Assembly: GCA_947857085.1 (NCBI GenBank)
Contig: CANUDF010000012.1
Span: forward strand, 1 to 34,213
DNA length: 34,213 nucleotides
Direction of reading: 5' to 3'
DNA from: Candidatus Gastranaerophilales bacterium
GTDB lineage: Bacteria > Cyanobacteriota > Vampirovibrionia > Gastranaerophilales > Gastranaerophilaceae
Under the pieces are notes generated by a model. It saw only the letters and a list, made by a program, of their open reading frames with translations, had not been told where the DNA came from and ran no database searches. Of the stretch, positions 16,667-23,688 are shown piece by piece (position 1 is the first letter of the stretch; each line of letters opens with the position of its first letter). The position numbers were made by a program, and so were the translations under genes.

Positions 16667-18003
16667 AAAAAATATTAAGTATCTTAATTATATCGGCTTT
16701 TACAATTACCTGCGCAAATGCTGCAAGTATAAACAAGGCTATTTCCGATTCAGGGGTAAACAAAGGCGGAGTTGCGGTTTCCGTTAAAGAGGTTACAACA
16801 GGAAATGTTTTATATGAACTTAACAGTGATAAGCCCGTTTGTCCTGCTTCAACTTTAAAAGCTATAACTATCGCAGCCTCTTTAAACGAATTAGGTGAGG
16901 ATTACAACTTTAAGACCGGATTATATAAAACAAATAACAACGAATTAATACTAAAGCTAGGAGCTGATCCATTTTTAAAATCCGGAGATTTAAGAAAACT
17001 TCTAAAATCAGCAAAAGAAAAAAATATAGTATCTCCAAAAGCAATTTATATTGATGACTCTGTTTTAGATAATATCGAATGGGGAGAGGGATGGCAATGG
17101 GACGATGATTTAAACCCGCTTATGCCTAAATTCAGTTCATATAACCTTGATAAAAATTTATTAAAAGTTACTGTTGCCCCAACAGTAAAAGGGGCTCCGG
17201 CAGAAATAAAATTAGATGTATTTTATCCGACAACATTTATGAACCTTGTAACTACAGGCTCTGAAAATAATATAAAAATAAGCAGAAATAACAACATTGC
17301 TCCTGATGTTTTGACCATTGAAGGAACAATAGCAAAACAAATACAAAAAGAAATTCCGATAAACCATTTAAAAAGATACTTCAGACTTAGACTTGAAGAT
17401 GCTATCCGCTCTGAAAAACTAGACTACTACGGTGCAATCACAAATAAAAAATTACCGGAAAGTAATATTTATCTTGTAGATGAAATTTCAACCCCTATAG
17501 ATGATGCTGTTGAAGAAATAATGAAAAACAGCAGTAATATGATAGCAGAAACATTGTTTAAACTTGCAGGAGGACATTATTCAAAAACATCCGGTTCCGC
17601 AGAAAAAGCTGTTGAAATGCTTCTTAACTATTGTAAAAAAATTGGTGTTGATACCAAGAATATCAGAATAGTTGACGGAAGCGGCGTTTCTAAAAACAAT
17701 TTAGTAACGGCTGACTTTATGACATCTTTCTTAATAGCACAATATAATATTGATAATAATTATAAAAATATATTTGCTTCAGCCGGAGAAGGCACATTAA
17801 AAAACAGAATGCTTTATTTTGGAGACAAATTAAAAGCCAAAACTGGTACGCATTGTGATGTCAGCTCAATTACGGGCTATATTACAACTTTAAGCGGAAA
17901 ACTAATTGCTTTTGATATTATGATAAATGATACAAAATTAAACACATCTGAAAAAAAGATGCTTGAAGAATATATCCTGAGAGCAATACAGACATCTTAT
18001 TAA
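16663..18003 (+). CDS. dacB: D-alanyl-D-alanine carboxypeptidase/endopeptidase (PBP4 type, peptidase S13)
   Basis: PBP4-type enzymes trim D-Ala from, and cut cross-links in, peptidoglycan in the periplasm. A Sec signal peptide (about 1-20, ending CANA) precedes the catalytic region. The three penicillin-binding motifs are present: STLK (Ser63-Lys66), SSN (290-292) and KTGT (393-396). The large gap between the first two motifs (about 225 residues) fits the inserted domains of family S13. The length of 446 is slightly short of E. coli PBP4 (477). The ATG overlaps the upstream stop as ATGA, so it belongs to the acyltransferase-amidohydrolase unit. Confidence 0.95.
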   Translation: MKKILSILIISAFTITCANAASINKAISDSGVNKGGVAVSVKEVTTGNVLYELNSDKPVCPASTLKAITIAASLNELGEDYNFKTGLYKTNNNELILKLGADPFLKSGDLRKLLKSAKEKNIVSPKAIYIDDSVLDNIEWGEGWQWDDDLNPLMPKFSSYNLDKNLLKVTVAPTVKGAPAEIKLDVFYPTTFMNLVTTGSENNIKISRNNNIAPDVLTIEGTIAKQIQKEIPINHLKRYFRLRLEDAIRSEKLDYYGAITNKKLPESNIYLVDEISTPIDDAVEEIMKNSSNMIAETLFKLAGGHYSKTSGSAEKAVEMLLNYCKKIGVDTKNIRIVDGSGVSKNNLVTADFMTSFLIAQYNIDNNYKNIFASAGEGTLKNRMLYFGDKLKAKTGTHCDVSSITGYITTLSGKLIAFDIMINDTKLNTSEKKMLEEYILRAIQTSY

Positions 18004-18037
18004 AATATTTTTACAATTAGCAAACAGGCACTAATTA

Positions 18038-18046
18038 TGCTATACT
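18038..18046 (+). promoter_or_regulatory. Extended -10 promoter before the glycosyltransferase gene
   Basis: TGC-TATACT (18038-18046) lies 10 nt upstream of the ATG at 18057. The predicted leader is only about 4 nt and holds no ribosome binding site. Confidence 0.5.
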
Positions 18047-18056
18047 TATACATGAT

Positions 18057-18911
18057 ATGGAACCTTTAGTAAGTATTATTACAACAACTCATAATATTGT
18101 AGAAAATGGCCAGGCGGATGATTTCAGCCTGCTGGTTACATTGCTTGATATGCAAACATATCCTAACATTGAACACATTGTTATTGATAATGCTTCTACT
18201 GATGATACTGTTGTTTTATTAAAAGATTATAAAAATAAGGGGTATATCAACTTTTTCTCAGAACGTGATACAGGGAAATTTAACGGGTATAACAAAGGTA
18301 TTTTAAGAGCAAAAGGCAAATATTTGTCTTTTATAAGCTGTGACGATTTTTATCATGATATTACTGCAATTCAGGATTTAGTTAATTTAATGGAAGCTGA
18401 AAACGCTGATTTTTCATTTTCACCATCATATTGCAGACATGCCGAAGGCTTTGTGTTTCTATTTGTTCCTGCAATGTTTAACGCTTTTCAGGTAATGCCA
18501 TGCCCGAGACAATGTATGTTCTTTAAAAAATCTGTTCTTGAAAAAGAAAATTATTTTGATGAAAAGTTTAGATTAATGGCAGATTATGATTTAATAATAC
18601 GTTTAATGATGAAAAAATATAAGGCTGTATTTTTTGAACAAAATTATACTACCTACAAATTGGGTGAAAAACTTAATGAAAATCCTGCACGCGGAAATGA
18701 TGAAGCCCGAATGATTTTCTATAAAAATTACAGAAGTTTGTACCCGTTAAATGATGAAATTTTGGACAGAATGGTTAATATTTCGGAATTTCCAAAAGAA
18801 TTGCTCGCAAAACTGGCTACAAGATTTCCGGAAGAAGATAAAGACTTATTCTACGAACGTTATGAACAAATGCATGAATTAAGATTAAATGCATACAGAC
18901 AGCAAAATTAA
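18057..18911 (+). CDS. Family 2 glycosyltransferase
   Basis: The 284-residue protein opens with the GT2 fold PLVSIITTTHN, then DNASTDDTVVLLKDY for nucleotide-sugar binding, FSERDTGKFNGYNKGILRAKGKY, and a DxD-like ISCDDF near residue 99 for metal-linked diphosphate binding. It probably adds a sugar to a surface glycan or lipid from the cytoplasmic side; donor and acceptor are unknown. No membrane helix is evident. It is followed by a Gfo/Idh/MocA dehydrogenase and a CDP-alcohol phosphatidyltransferase, which together suggest glycolipid or polysaccharide synthesis. Confidence 0.9.
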   Translation: MEPLVSIITTTHNIVENGQADDFSLLVTLLDMQTYPNIEHIVIDNASTDDTVVLLKDYKNKGYINFFSERDTGKFNGYNKGILRAKGKYLSFISCDDFYHDITAIQDLVNLMEAENADFSFSPSYCRHAEGFVFLFVPAMFNAFQVMPCPRQCMFFKKSVLEKENYFDEKFRLMADYDLIIRLMMKKYKAVFFEQNYTTYKLGEKLNENPARGNDEARMIFYKNYRSLYPLNDEILDRMVNISEFPKELLAKLATRFPEEDKDLFYERYEQMHELRLNAYRQQN

Positions 18912-18950
18912 TAATTTTGTTATATGATAAATAAAAAGGGATATAAGAAA

Positions 18951-19955
18951 ATGACAGAACAAAAAATAGCAGTTATCGGCTGCGGCTTATGGGGAAGAAA
19001 TATTGTACGGAACTTTTACAACCTGAATGTTTTAGAAATGGTTTGTGATATTGATGATGATAATATTGCAAAAATTAAAGAATTATATCCTAATCTGAAA
19101 ATTACAAGAGATTATAATGATATAATTAATAACCCTGAAATTACTTCAGTAGCAGTTGTAACCCCGAGCCATACACATTATAAAATGGTTAAAGCAATGC
19201 TTGAAGCAGGCAAAAATGTTTATGTTGAAAAACCTATTTCAACAGTTGCTCAAGAAGCAAAAGACCTGAAAGAATTAGCTGACAGAAAAGGTCTTGTATT
19301 AATGGTGGGTCACCTGCTCCTATACCATCCTGCCGTAAACAGATTAAAAATGCTTATTGAAGAAGGTATGTTAGGTGATATTGTGTATGCACAAAGTGAT
19401 AGGCTTAATGTAAACTACTTTAAAAATGACAGAAGTGTTATGTGGGATTTGGCGCCCCATGATGTATCAATGATGAGCTATGTTATAGGTAAGGAACCTG
19501 TAAGAATAATTTCCGCTATCGGAAGTTCTTCGGACAAAAATGAAATTATGGATATTACACACTTAGGCATTGAATTTGAAGATGGTGTAATCGGTCACAT
19601 AACAGACAGCTGGATAACCCCGAGAAAACATGTGCAATTACTGGTCAGGGGTACAAAGGCTACAGCCATTCTAGACGACACATTGCCTGATCATAAATTA
19701 ACAATATACGATAATTTCAGCGCTGATAACACAAAAAACATTACCCTTGATTATTTGGAAATTGAACCGCTAAAACTTGAGTGCCAGCATTTTATAAGCT
19801 GCTGTGAAACGGGTAAAAAGGCACGTTCGGACGGAGATAACGGATTTATGGTAACAAAAATTCTTGAACAGGCTGAAAAAATCATGCTGGGTGACAGAGT
19901 TAAAAAACTGGATGAAGTTGATTTTGGATTATCAAGAGTAAAGCAACACCTTTAA
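18951..19955 (+). CDS. Gfo/Idh/MocA-family sugar dehydrogenase (WlbA-like)
   Basis: NAD(P)-dependent oxidoreductase of 334 residues. The N-terminal Rossmann fold shows IAVIGCGLWGRNIVRNF (G-x-G-x-x-G), then VVTPSHTHYKMVKAMLEAGKN and VEKPIS with the conserved Lys of the EKP motif. The middle MVGHLLLYHPAVNRLKMLIEEG and WDLAPHDVSMM resemble UDP-N-acetylglucosamine/glucosaminuronate 3-dehydrogenases of the WlbA/WbpB type used in making modified surface sugars. That substrate is inferred. The start at 18951 (MTEQKIAVIG) follows AAAAGGG at 18934-18940 and fits the family start; an in-frame ATG at 18924 would add nine residues and is less likely. Confidence 0.88.
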   Translation: MTEQKIAVIGCGLWGRNIVRNFYNLNVLEMVCDIDDDNIAKIKELYPNLKITRDYNDIINNPEITSVAVVTPSHTHYKMVKAMLEAGKNVYVEKPISTVAQEAKDLKELADRKGLVLMVGHLLLYHPAVNRLKMLIEEGMLGDIVYAQSDRLNVNYFKNDRSVMWDLAPHDVSMMSYVIGKEPVRIISAIGSSSDKNEIMDITHLGIEFEDGVIGHITDSWITPRKHVQLLVRGTKATAILDDTLPDHKLTIYDNFSADNTKNITLDYLEIEPLKLECQHFISCCETGKKARSDGDNGFMVTKILEQAEKIMLGDRVKKLDEVDFGLSRVKQHL

Positions 19956-19965
19956 GGAGACATTT

Positions 19966-20565
19966 ATGGCAAATTTCATATCAATATTTAGGATATTTGT
20001 TGCATTTTTTGCAATATATTTATTATTCATACCTGCAACATGGGCTTATATTTTAGCTTTTGTTCTTACTGTCATCGCATTTATTCTCGACGGTGTTGAC
20101 GGTTATGTTGCGAGAAAATTCAACGAATCATCTCAGCTCGGTTCCGTGCTGGATATTATGGGAGACCGAATTGTGGAAGCTTCTTACTGGATTGTTTTTG
20201 CAGTGCTTGGCTGGCTAAGTCCTGTATTCCCTATTATTTGCATTGCAAGAGCTTTTACAACAGACAGTCTAAGAAGTGTTGCACTTGCGCAGGGTTATAC
20301 TGCTTTTGGTGAAACATCCATGCAGTCAAGCAAAATCGGAAAATTTATTTGCGCTTCTAAGTTTATGAGAATAAGCTATGCGGTCGCAAAAGTCGTGGCA
20401 TTCATTCTTATAATCCTTGCAAACACTCCGGGATTTGAAATTTATCCGGCATTTGAAACAATGAATACAATTGCAGTTATTTTTGCGTGGATTGCAATTA
20501 TTTTCTGCGTTGTGAGAGGAATTCCTGTTGTAGCGGAAAGCAAAAAACTTTTTGAGAAGAAATAA
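19966..20565 (+). CDS. CDP-alcohol phosphatidyltransferase family protein
   Basis: This integral membrane enzyme of 199 residues joins a CDP-activated lipid alcohol to a second alcohol. The full signature D-x2-DG-x2-AR-x8-G-x3-D-x3-D is present (Asp42, Asp45, Gly46, Ala49, Arg50, Gly59, Asp63, Asp67). About five to six hydrophobic helices surround it. The family includes PgsA (phosphatidylglycerophosphate) and inositol-phosphate or other head-group transferases, and the product cannot be fixed from sequence. AAGGAG (19952-19957) overlaps the end of the upstream gene, and its stop overlaps the trmL ATG by one base, so it is translationally coupled on both sides. Confidence 0.9.
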   Translation: MANFISIFRIFVAFFAIYLLFIPATWAYILAFVLTVIAFILDGVDGYVARKFNESSQLGSVLDIMGDRIVEASYWIVFAVLGWLSPVFPIICIARAFTTDSLRSVALAQGYTAFGETSMQSSKIGKFICASKFMRISYAVAKVVAFILIILANTPGFEIYPAFETMNTIAVIFAWIAIIFCVVRGIPVVAESKKLFEKK

Positions 20566-21008
20566 TGTTAAATATAGTTTTATACGAACCAGAAATCCCG
20601 CAAAATACCGGCAACATAGCACGGCTATGTGCATGTACCGGTTCAAGCCTGTATCTGGTAGGCAAACTTGGATTTTCACTTTCCAGTAAATACACCAAAA
20701 GAGCCGGACTAGACTACTGGGATAGTGTTGATTTGCATAAAATTGATACAATGGAAGAATTGCTGGAAGCTAATCCTTATGCTAACTTTTATTATCTGAC
20801 AACAAAAACAAATCGTCTTTATACAGATGTTAAATTTAAAGACGGCGACTTTTTAGTATTTGGTCCTGAGACAAGGGGACTTCCGGAAAAATACGTAAAA
20901 GATAAAAACTCATTAACAATACCTATGAAAGAGGGACAAAGAAGCCTTAACCTTTCTAATTCAGTTGCAATTGTAGCATATGAGGCAATAAGACAAAATG
21001 GACTTTAA
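20565..21008 (+). CDS. trmL: tRNA (cytidine(34)-2'-O)-methyltransferase
   Basis: TrmL methylates the ribose at the wobble position of certain tRNA-Leu species. The 147-residue single-domain SPOUT enzyme matches the family length. It begins LNIVLYEPEIPQNTGNIARLCACTG, carries FGPETRGLP in the middle, and ends with the trefoil-knot signature IPMKEGQRSLNLSNSVAIVAYEA. Homologues without an RNA-binding extension belong to TrmL rather than TrmH or RlmB. It overlaps the upstream gene by 1 bp and the next one by 11 bp. Confidence 0.94.
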   Translation: MLNIVLYEPEIPQNTGNIARLCACTGSSLYLVGKLGFSLSSKYTKRAGLDYWDSVDLHKIDTMEELLEANPYANFYYLTTKTNRLYTDVKFKDGDFLVFGPETRGLPEKYVKDKNSLTIPMKEGQRSLNLSNSVAIVAYEAIRQNGL

Positions 21009-21798
21009 ATTACCTGAAAGAGCTCAAAATTCACATAAGGGGACATTTGGTAAAGTTTTAAACATAGCAGGGTCTAAATATATGCCTGGAGCAGCCTTAC
21101 TGTCAAGCCTTGCCGCATTGAAATCCGGCTGCGGATATTGTTTTCTAGCTTCAGAAGAAAGTGTTATTAAAGCTGTCTCGGCACAAACACAGAATATTGT
21201 ATTTGTTCCTTTGAAGGACATTAAAAAACAATTAAAAACTGCTGATGTAGTAGCTATTGGCTGCGGTCTGACAACGTCAAGGAAAGCCAAACGTATTTTT
21301 AAAACTGTTATAGAACATGCCGGAGATAAGCCTGCTATTATAGACGCAGACGGCTTGAACATACTGTCAAATATGAATATAAAGCTTTCAAAAAATTTGA
21401 TAATAACCCCTCATCCTAAAGAAGCAGCACGCCTTTTAAATACAACAAGCAGCAATGTTTTATCCGATTTAGAAACCAGCGCAAAAAAACTTTCTCAAAA
21501 ATATAAATGCGTCACTGTATTAAAATCACATAATACCATTGTTAGTTCTCCAAATTGTGAAATATACATAAATAATACAGGTAATAGCTCTTTAGCAAAA
21601 GCAGGAAGCGGAGATGTACTTACTGGAATAATAGCAGGATTAACAGCACAAAAAATGAATCTTTATGATGCAGCAAAAGCAGCAGTTTACTTACATGGAC
21701 TTTGCGGCGAGACAGCTTCAAAAAAGCTGACAGAATACTGCGTTCTTGCAAATGATTTAATAAACTTTATTCCAGAAGTTTTTAGCCAAAATAATTAA
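20998..21798 (+). CDS. nnrD: ADP/ATP-dependent (S)-NAD(P)H-hydrate dehydratase
   Basis: NnrD repairs hydrated NAD(P)H. The 266-residue ribokinase-like domain has GSKYMPGAALLSSLAALKSGCGY, IDADGLNIL, ITPHPKEAARLL and the nucleotide and catalytic loop NTGNSSLAKAGSGDVLTGIIAGL. The N-terminal epimerase (NnrE) domain of the common bacterial fusion is missing, so the epimerase must be encoded elsewhere or be absent. The start at 20998 overlaps trmL by 11 bp. The last 17 bp overlap the convergent 72-residue gene. Confidence 0.93.
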   Translation: MDFKLPERAQNSHKGTFGKVLNIAGSKYMPGAALLSSLAALKSGCGYCFLASEESVIKAVSAQTQNIVFVPLKDIKKQLKTADVVAIGCGLTTSRKAKRIFKTVIEHAGDKPAIIDADGLNILSNMNIKLSKNLIITPHPKEAARLLNTTSSNVLSDLETSAKKLSQKYKCVTVLKSHNTIVSSPNCEIYINNTGNSSLAKAGSGDVLTGIIAGLTAQKMNLYDAAKAAVYLHGLCGETASKKLTEYCVLANDLINFIPEVFSQNN

Positions 21799-22000
21799 TA
21801 ATATTTTGGACAAATTCTGCAACTTTTTCATCTTCTTTTTTCTTATCTTTTTTAGGCGCAGGTGATTTTTTCGCTAATGCTTCAGAAGAATCAGATAAAT
21901 ATTGATAAGTTTTCTTTACTTTTGCCTTAACAGGTTTAGCTATAATATGAGTATCCCACATAAACTCTGAAGGCTTTTTGGTAATACTACAAATACTCAT
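21782..22000 (-). CDS. Small basic hypothetical protein, 72 aa
   Basis: A strong ribosome binding site (AAGGAG at 22010-22005) precedes the ATG at 22000 with a 4-nt spacer, which is the main reason to accept this gene. The product has a central Lys/Pro/Glu-rich, probably disordered stretch (KKSPAPKKDKKKEDEK) and a short amphipathic C-terminus (VAEFVQNIINYF). It has no signal peptide. No family is recognised. Its 3' end overlaps nnrD by 17 bp on the other strand. Confidence 0.55.
   Translation of the reverse strand: MSICSITKKPSEFMWDTHIIAKPVKAKVKKTYQYLSDSSEALAKKSPAPKKDKKKEDEKVAEFVQNIINYFG
21786..21809. terminator. AT-rich hairpin over the convergent nnrD and small-gene ends
   Basis: CCAAAATA (21786-21793) pairs with TATTTTGG (21802-21809) across an 8-nt loop and covers both stop codons. 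No U-tract follows in either direction, so terminator function is doubtful. Confidence 0.25.
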
Positions 22001-22106
22001 TTTTCTCCTTTATTAATATACAAACATTAATACGCATAAATATAAGTTTTGCTAAATTTTACAAAAAAATTTTACATTATTTAATAATATATAAATAAAA
22101 AAACTA

Positions 22107-23231
22107 TTATAAATTAGTCAGTTTACCCATAACAACACGCTTGTCAGCACCAGTACAGCAAGGAAGATTATTAGGTATATTATAGAAAGTACAGTACCCC
22201 AGTAATGCAAAAGCCATCACTTCTTTGAAATTATTTGATATGCCGTAATCTTCATGAGTTTTCAGCTCGATATTGTCAGGCAGATAATAACGCAAAAATT
22301 TCATAAGTGCAGGGTTATATGCCCCGCCTCCGCCAACTATAACTTCATCTAACGAAATCTCAGGATAAATAAATCTTTCATAAGAAACCGCAATGGATTT
22401 TGCAGTAAGAGCAGTTACGGTTGAAATAATATCCTCCGGTTTATCCGGAGCCAATTTTAAAGCATTTTCTATATATATTGGTGAAAAATATTCACGGCCA
22501 GTAGTTTTAGGAGGCTTTTTAAAATAATATTCATCCTGCATCAGACAGTCAAGCCAGCTTTCACAAATATTTCCTAATAACGCAATTTTTCCGTCTTTAT
22601 CGTACGGCATGGCAAAATATTTTTTCATGCAATAATCAATCATAATATTTCCAAGTCCGGTGTCAAACCCGAATGTATCTAATTCCTTTGAAATAACTGT
22701 AACATTAGAAATACCTCCTATATTCTGCACCGCTGCATTTTTACCTTTAAACCATTTATCATCAGCAAAGCAAACCAGAGGTGCTCCCTGACCGCCGGCA
22801 GCAATGTCAGCCTCACGGAAATTTGAAATTACAGTGCAGCCCGTTTCCTGAGCAATTACAGAACTTTCACCGATTTGTAACGTACTTTTTAAAGATATAT
22901 TATCCAGCTTTTCATCAGCAGGAAAATGATAAATGGTTTGACCATGACTTGAGATAAAATCAGGTCTGCCAAATTCTGATATCAAAACTTTACATGCTTC
23001 TGCAAAACAGTGCCCTACTGCAAAATTCATCTGGCAGATATCTTTTATTGAACAATTACCGCTAAAAATTTGGAATAATTTTGCTCTAATATGTTCAGGA
23101 TATTTATAATTAATACCGGATATCAGCCGGCATGACAAATCAGGATAAACCTCACATAATCCTGCATCAATACTGTCGCAGGATGTTCCTGACATTAAAG
23201 CTATAATTTTTTTAGTTTCTAGTTCTTCCAT
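22107..23231 (-). CDS. anmK: Anhydro-N-acetylmuramic acid kinase
   Basis: AnmK opens and phosphorylates 1,6-anhydroMurNAc from recycled murein to give MurNAc-6-phosphate. The 374 residues carry the family marks ALMSGTSCDSIDAGL at the N-terminus, SHGQTIYHFP, the catalytic region GFDTGLGNIMIDY and VGGGGAYNPALMKFL near the C-terminus. The ATG at 23231 (MEELETKK) fits the family start. A GTG in frame at 23264 would run through a terminator hairpin and is rejected. A TTGTGT-17-TATTAT promoter ends 6 nt before this ATG, so the message is probably leaderless. No etherase (murQ) or transporter lies in the window. Confidence 0.95.
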   Translation of the reverse strand: MEELETKKIIALMSGTSCDSIDAGLCEVYPDLSCRLISGINYKYPEHIRAKLFQIFSGNCSIKDICQMNFAVGHCFAEACKVLISEFGRPDFISSHGQTIYHFPADEKLDNISLKSTLQIGESSVIAQETGCTVISNFREADIAAGGQGAPLVCFADDKWFKGKNAAVQNIGGISNVTVISKELDTFGFDTGLGNIMIDYCMKKYFAMPYDKDGKIALLGNICESWLDCLMQDEYYFKKPPKTTGREYFSPIYIENALKLAPDKPEDIISTVTALTAKSIAVSYERFIYPEISLDEVIVGGGGAYNPALMKFLRYYLPDNIELKTHEDYGISNNFKEVMAFALLGYCTFYNIPNNLPCCTGADKRVVMGKLTNL

Positions 23232-23237
23232 AAATTT

Positions 23238-23266
23238 ATAATATAAAAAAGCTTGCAGATACACAA
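23238..23266 (-). promoter_or_regulatory. Leaderless-type promoter of anmK, embedded in a terminator
   Basis: On the minus strand TTGTGT (23266-23261) and TATTAT (23243-23238) are 17 bp apart. The -10 is 6 nt from the anmK ATG. The -35 and spacer lie within the hairpin terminator of the upstream RNA unit, so anmK can be transcribed separately from that RNA. Confidence 0.45.
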
Positions 23267-23460
23267 GCTTTTTATATACAACTATCCATCTCCTAAACGT
23301 AAATCCTATTTCCTAAATAATAATATCCCTAATCAACTCAATCCCTAATTTTTTGCAGTACTACAAATTTAAATTCAATTTTAGACTGCTTATGCCATCA
23401 CCTCTGTTTCTTTCAATATACTTCTCAACCAGCTATTGTCCGGTAGCCGTTTCCTGATGA
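23244..23460 (-). ncRNA. Putative structured small RNA, about 215 nt, unknown family
   Basis: A strong promoter (TTGTCA-17-TACATT) and a strong terminator bracket a segment without a reasonable ORF. The predicted RNA begins near 23460-23457. Its 5' end can pair with its 3' region: AUCAUC (23461-23456) with GAUGGAU (23290-23284, one bulge) and AAACG (23452-23448) with CGUUU (23299-23295), leaving a purine internal loop between. A long internal hairpin closes at GCAGU/ACUGC (23389-23355). Eight GGA motifs occur, four of them in TTAGG[GA] repeats spaced 15-20 nt (23291-23349). The closing stem resembles 6S-like RNAs and the GGA repeats recall CsrA-titrating RNAs, but neither is established. It could also be a leader or riboswitch for anmK. 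Confidence 0.55.
23246..23273 (-). terminator. Intrinsic terminator of the upstream RNA unit
   Basis: AAAAAGCTTG pairs perfectly with CAAGCTTTTT (23273-23264 with 23255-23246) around an 8-nt loop, and a run of T follows on the minus strand. The symmetric arms would also work from the plus strand, but no plus-strand gene ends nearby. Confidence 0.7.
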
Positions 23461-23464
23461 TATT

Positions 23465-23493
23465 AATGTAAAACTAAGTTAAATGTTTGACAA
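23465..23493 (-). promoter_or_regulatory. Promoter of the putative small RNA
   Basis: TTGTCA (23493-23488) and TACATT (23470-23465) are separated by 17 bp on the minus strand. The predicted start is about seven bases downstream, near 23458. No gene on this strand starts before anmK. Confidence 0.6.
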
Positions 23494-23615
23494 GCAAAAA
23501 AAAATTATTATTTATTTACAATTGACCATGCCCCTAGTATTATCACGGCAAAATTCAAGTTCTTAAATCTTAATGAAGAAAATTTAATGAAATTAAGTAA
23601 AATTTAGGCATTTTT

Positions 23616-23630
23616 TTAATTGACAATTAA
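23616..23630. promoter_or_regulatory. Palindrome overlapping a consensus -35 box before the WYL genes
   Basis: TTAATTG-A-CAATTAA has 7-bp arms and overlaps TTGACA (23620-23625). That -35 is 17 bp from TGTAAA (23643-23648), which is itself in the left arm of the next dyad, giving a possible second promoter for the regulator operon. AT-rich composition lowers the weight. Confidence 0.3.
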
Positions 23631-23640
23631 GAATTAGAGA

Positions 23641-23666
23641 TTTGTAAAAAGCATGCCATTTACAAA
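23641..23666. promoter_or_regulatory. 26-bp dyad, candidate operator of the WYL regulator operon
   Basis: TTTGTAAA (23641-23648) and TTTACAAA (23659-23666) are perfect inverted arms around 10 nt. GCATGC (23651-23656) is a palindrome with exactly the same centre, so 22 of 26 positions are symmetric. A further half-site TTTGTA lies at 23670-23675. The dyad sits just upstream of the -10 box of the first WYL gene, so a bound dimer would compete with or contact RNA polymerase. Autoregulation is inferred. Confidence 0.5.
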
Positions 23667-23676
23667 AAATTTGTAG

Positions 23677-23682
23677 TAAAAT
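23677..23682 (+). promoter_or_regulatory. -10 box of the WYL regulator operon, leaderless-type
   Basis: TAAAAT lies 6 nt before the ATG at 23689, with no ribosome binding site between. No good -35 is seen at 17 bp, where the dyad operator lies instead, which suits either an activated or a repressed promoter. Confidence 0.45.
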
Positions 23683-23688
23683 AAATAT

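Noticed and set aside
20326-20751. Minus-strand ORF of 141 codons
   Set aside because: Antisense to the CDP-alcohol transferase and trmL, both with intact family motifs; no promoter or ribosome binding site.
22054-22078. TTTACAAA and TTTACA repeats upstream of the 72-residue gene as WYL regulator sites
   Set aside because: Only single direct half-sites in very AT-rich DNA; the same string also occurs near 32316. No inverted pairing.
23232-23264. Eleven-codon N-terminal extension of anmK from GTG
   Set aside because: It would be read through a terminator hairpin and a promoter, and the family start is at MEELETKK.
23244-23460. Reading the small RNA segment as a protein-coding leader
   Set aside because: The only start with a good ribosome site (GAGGTG then ATG) is followed at once by a stop after two codons.
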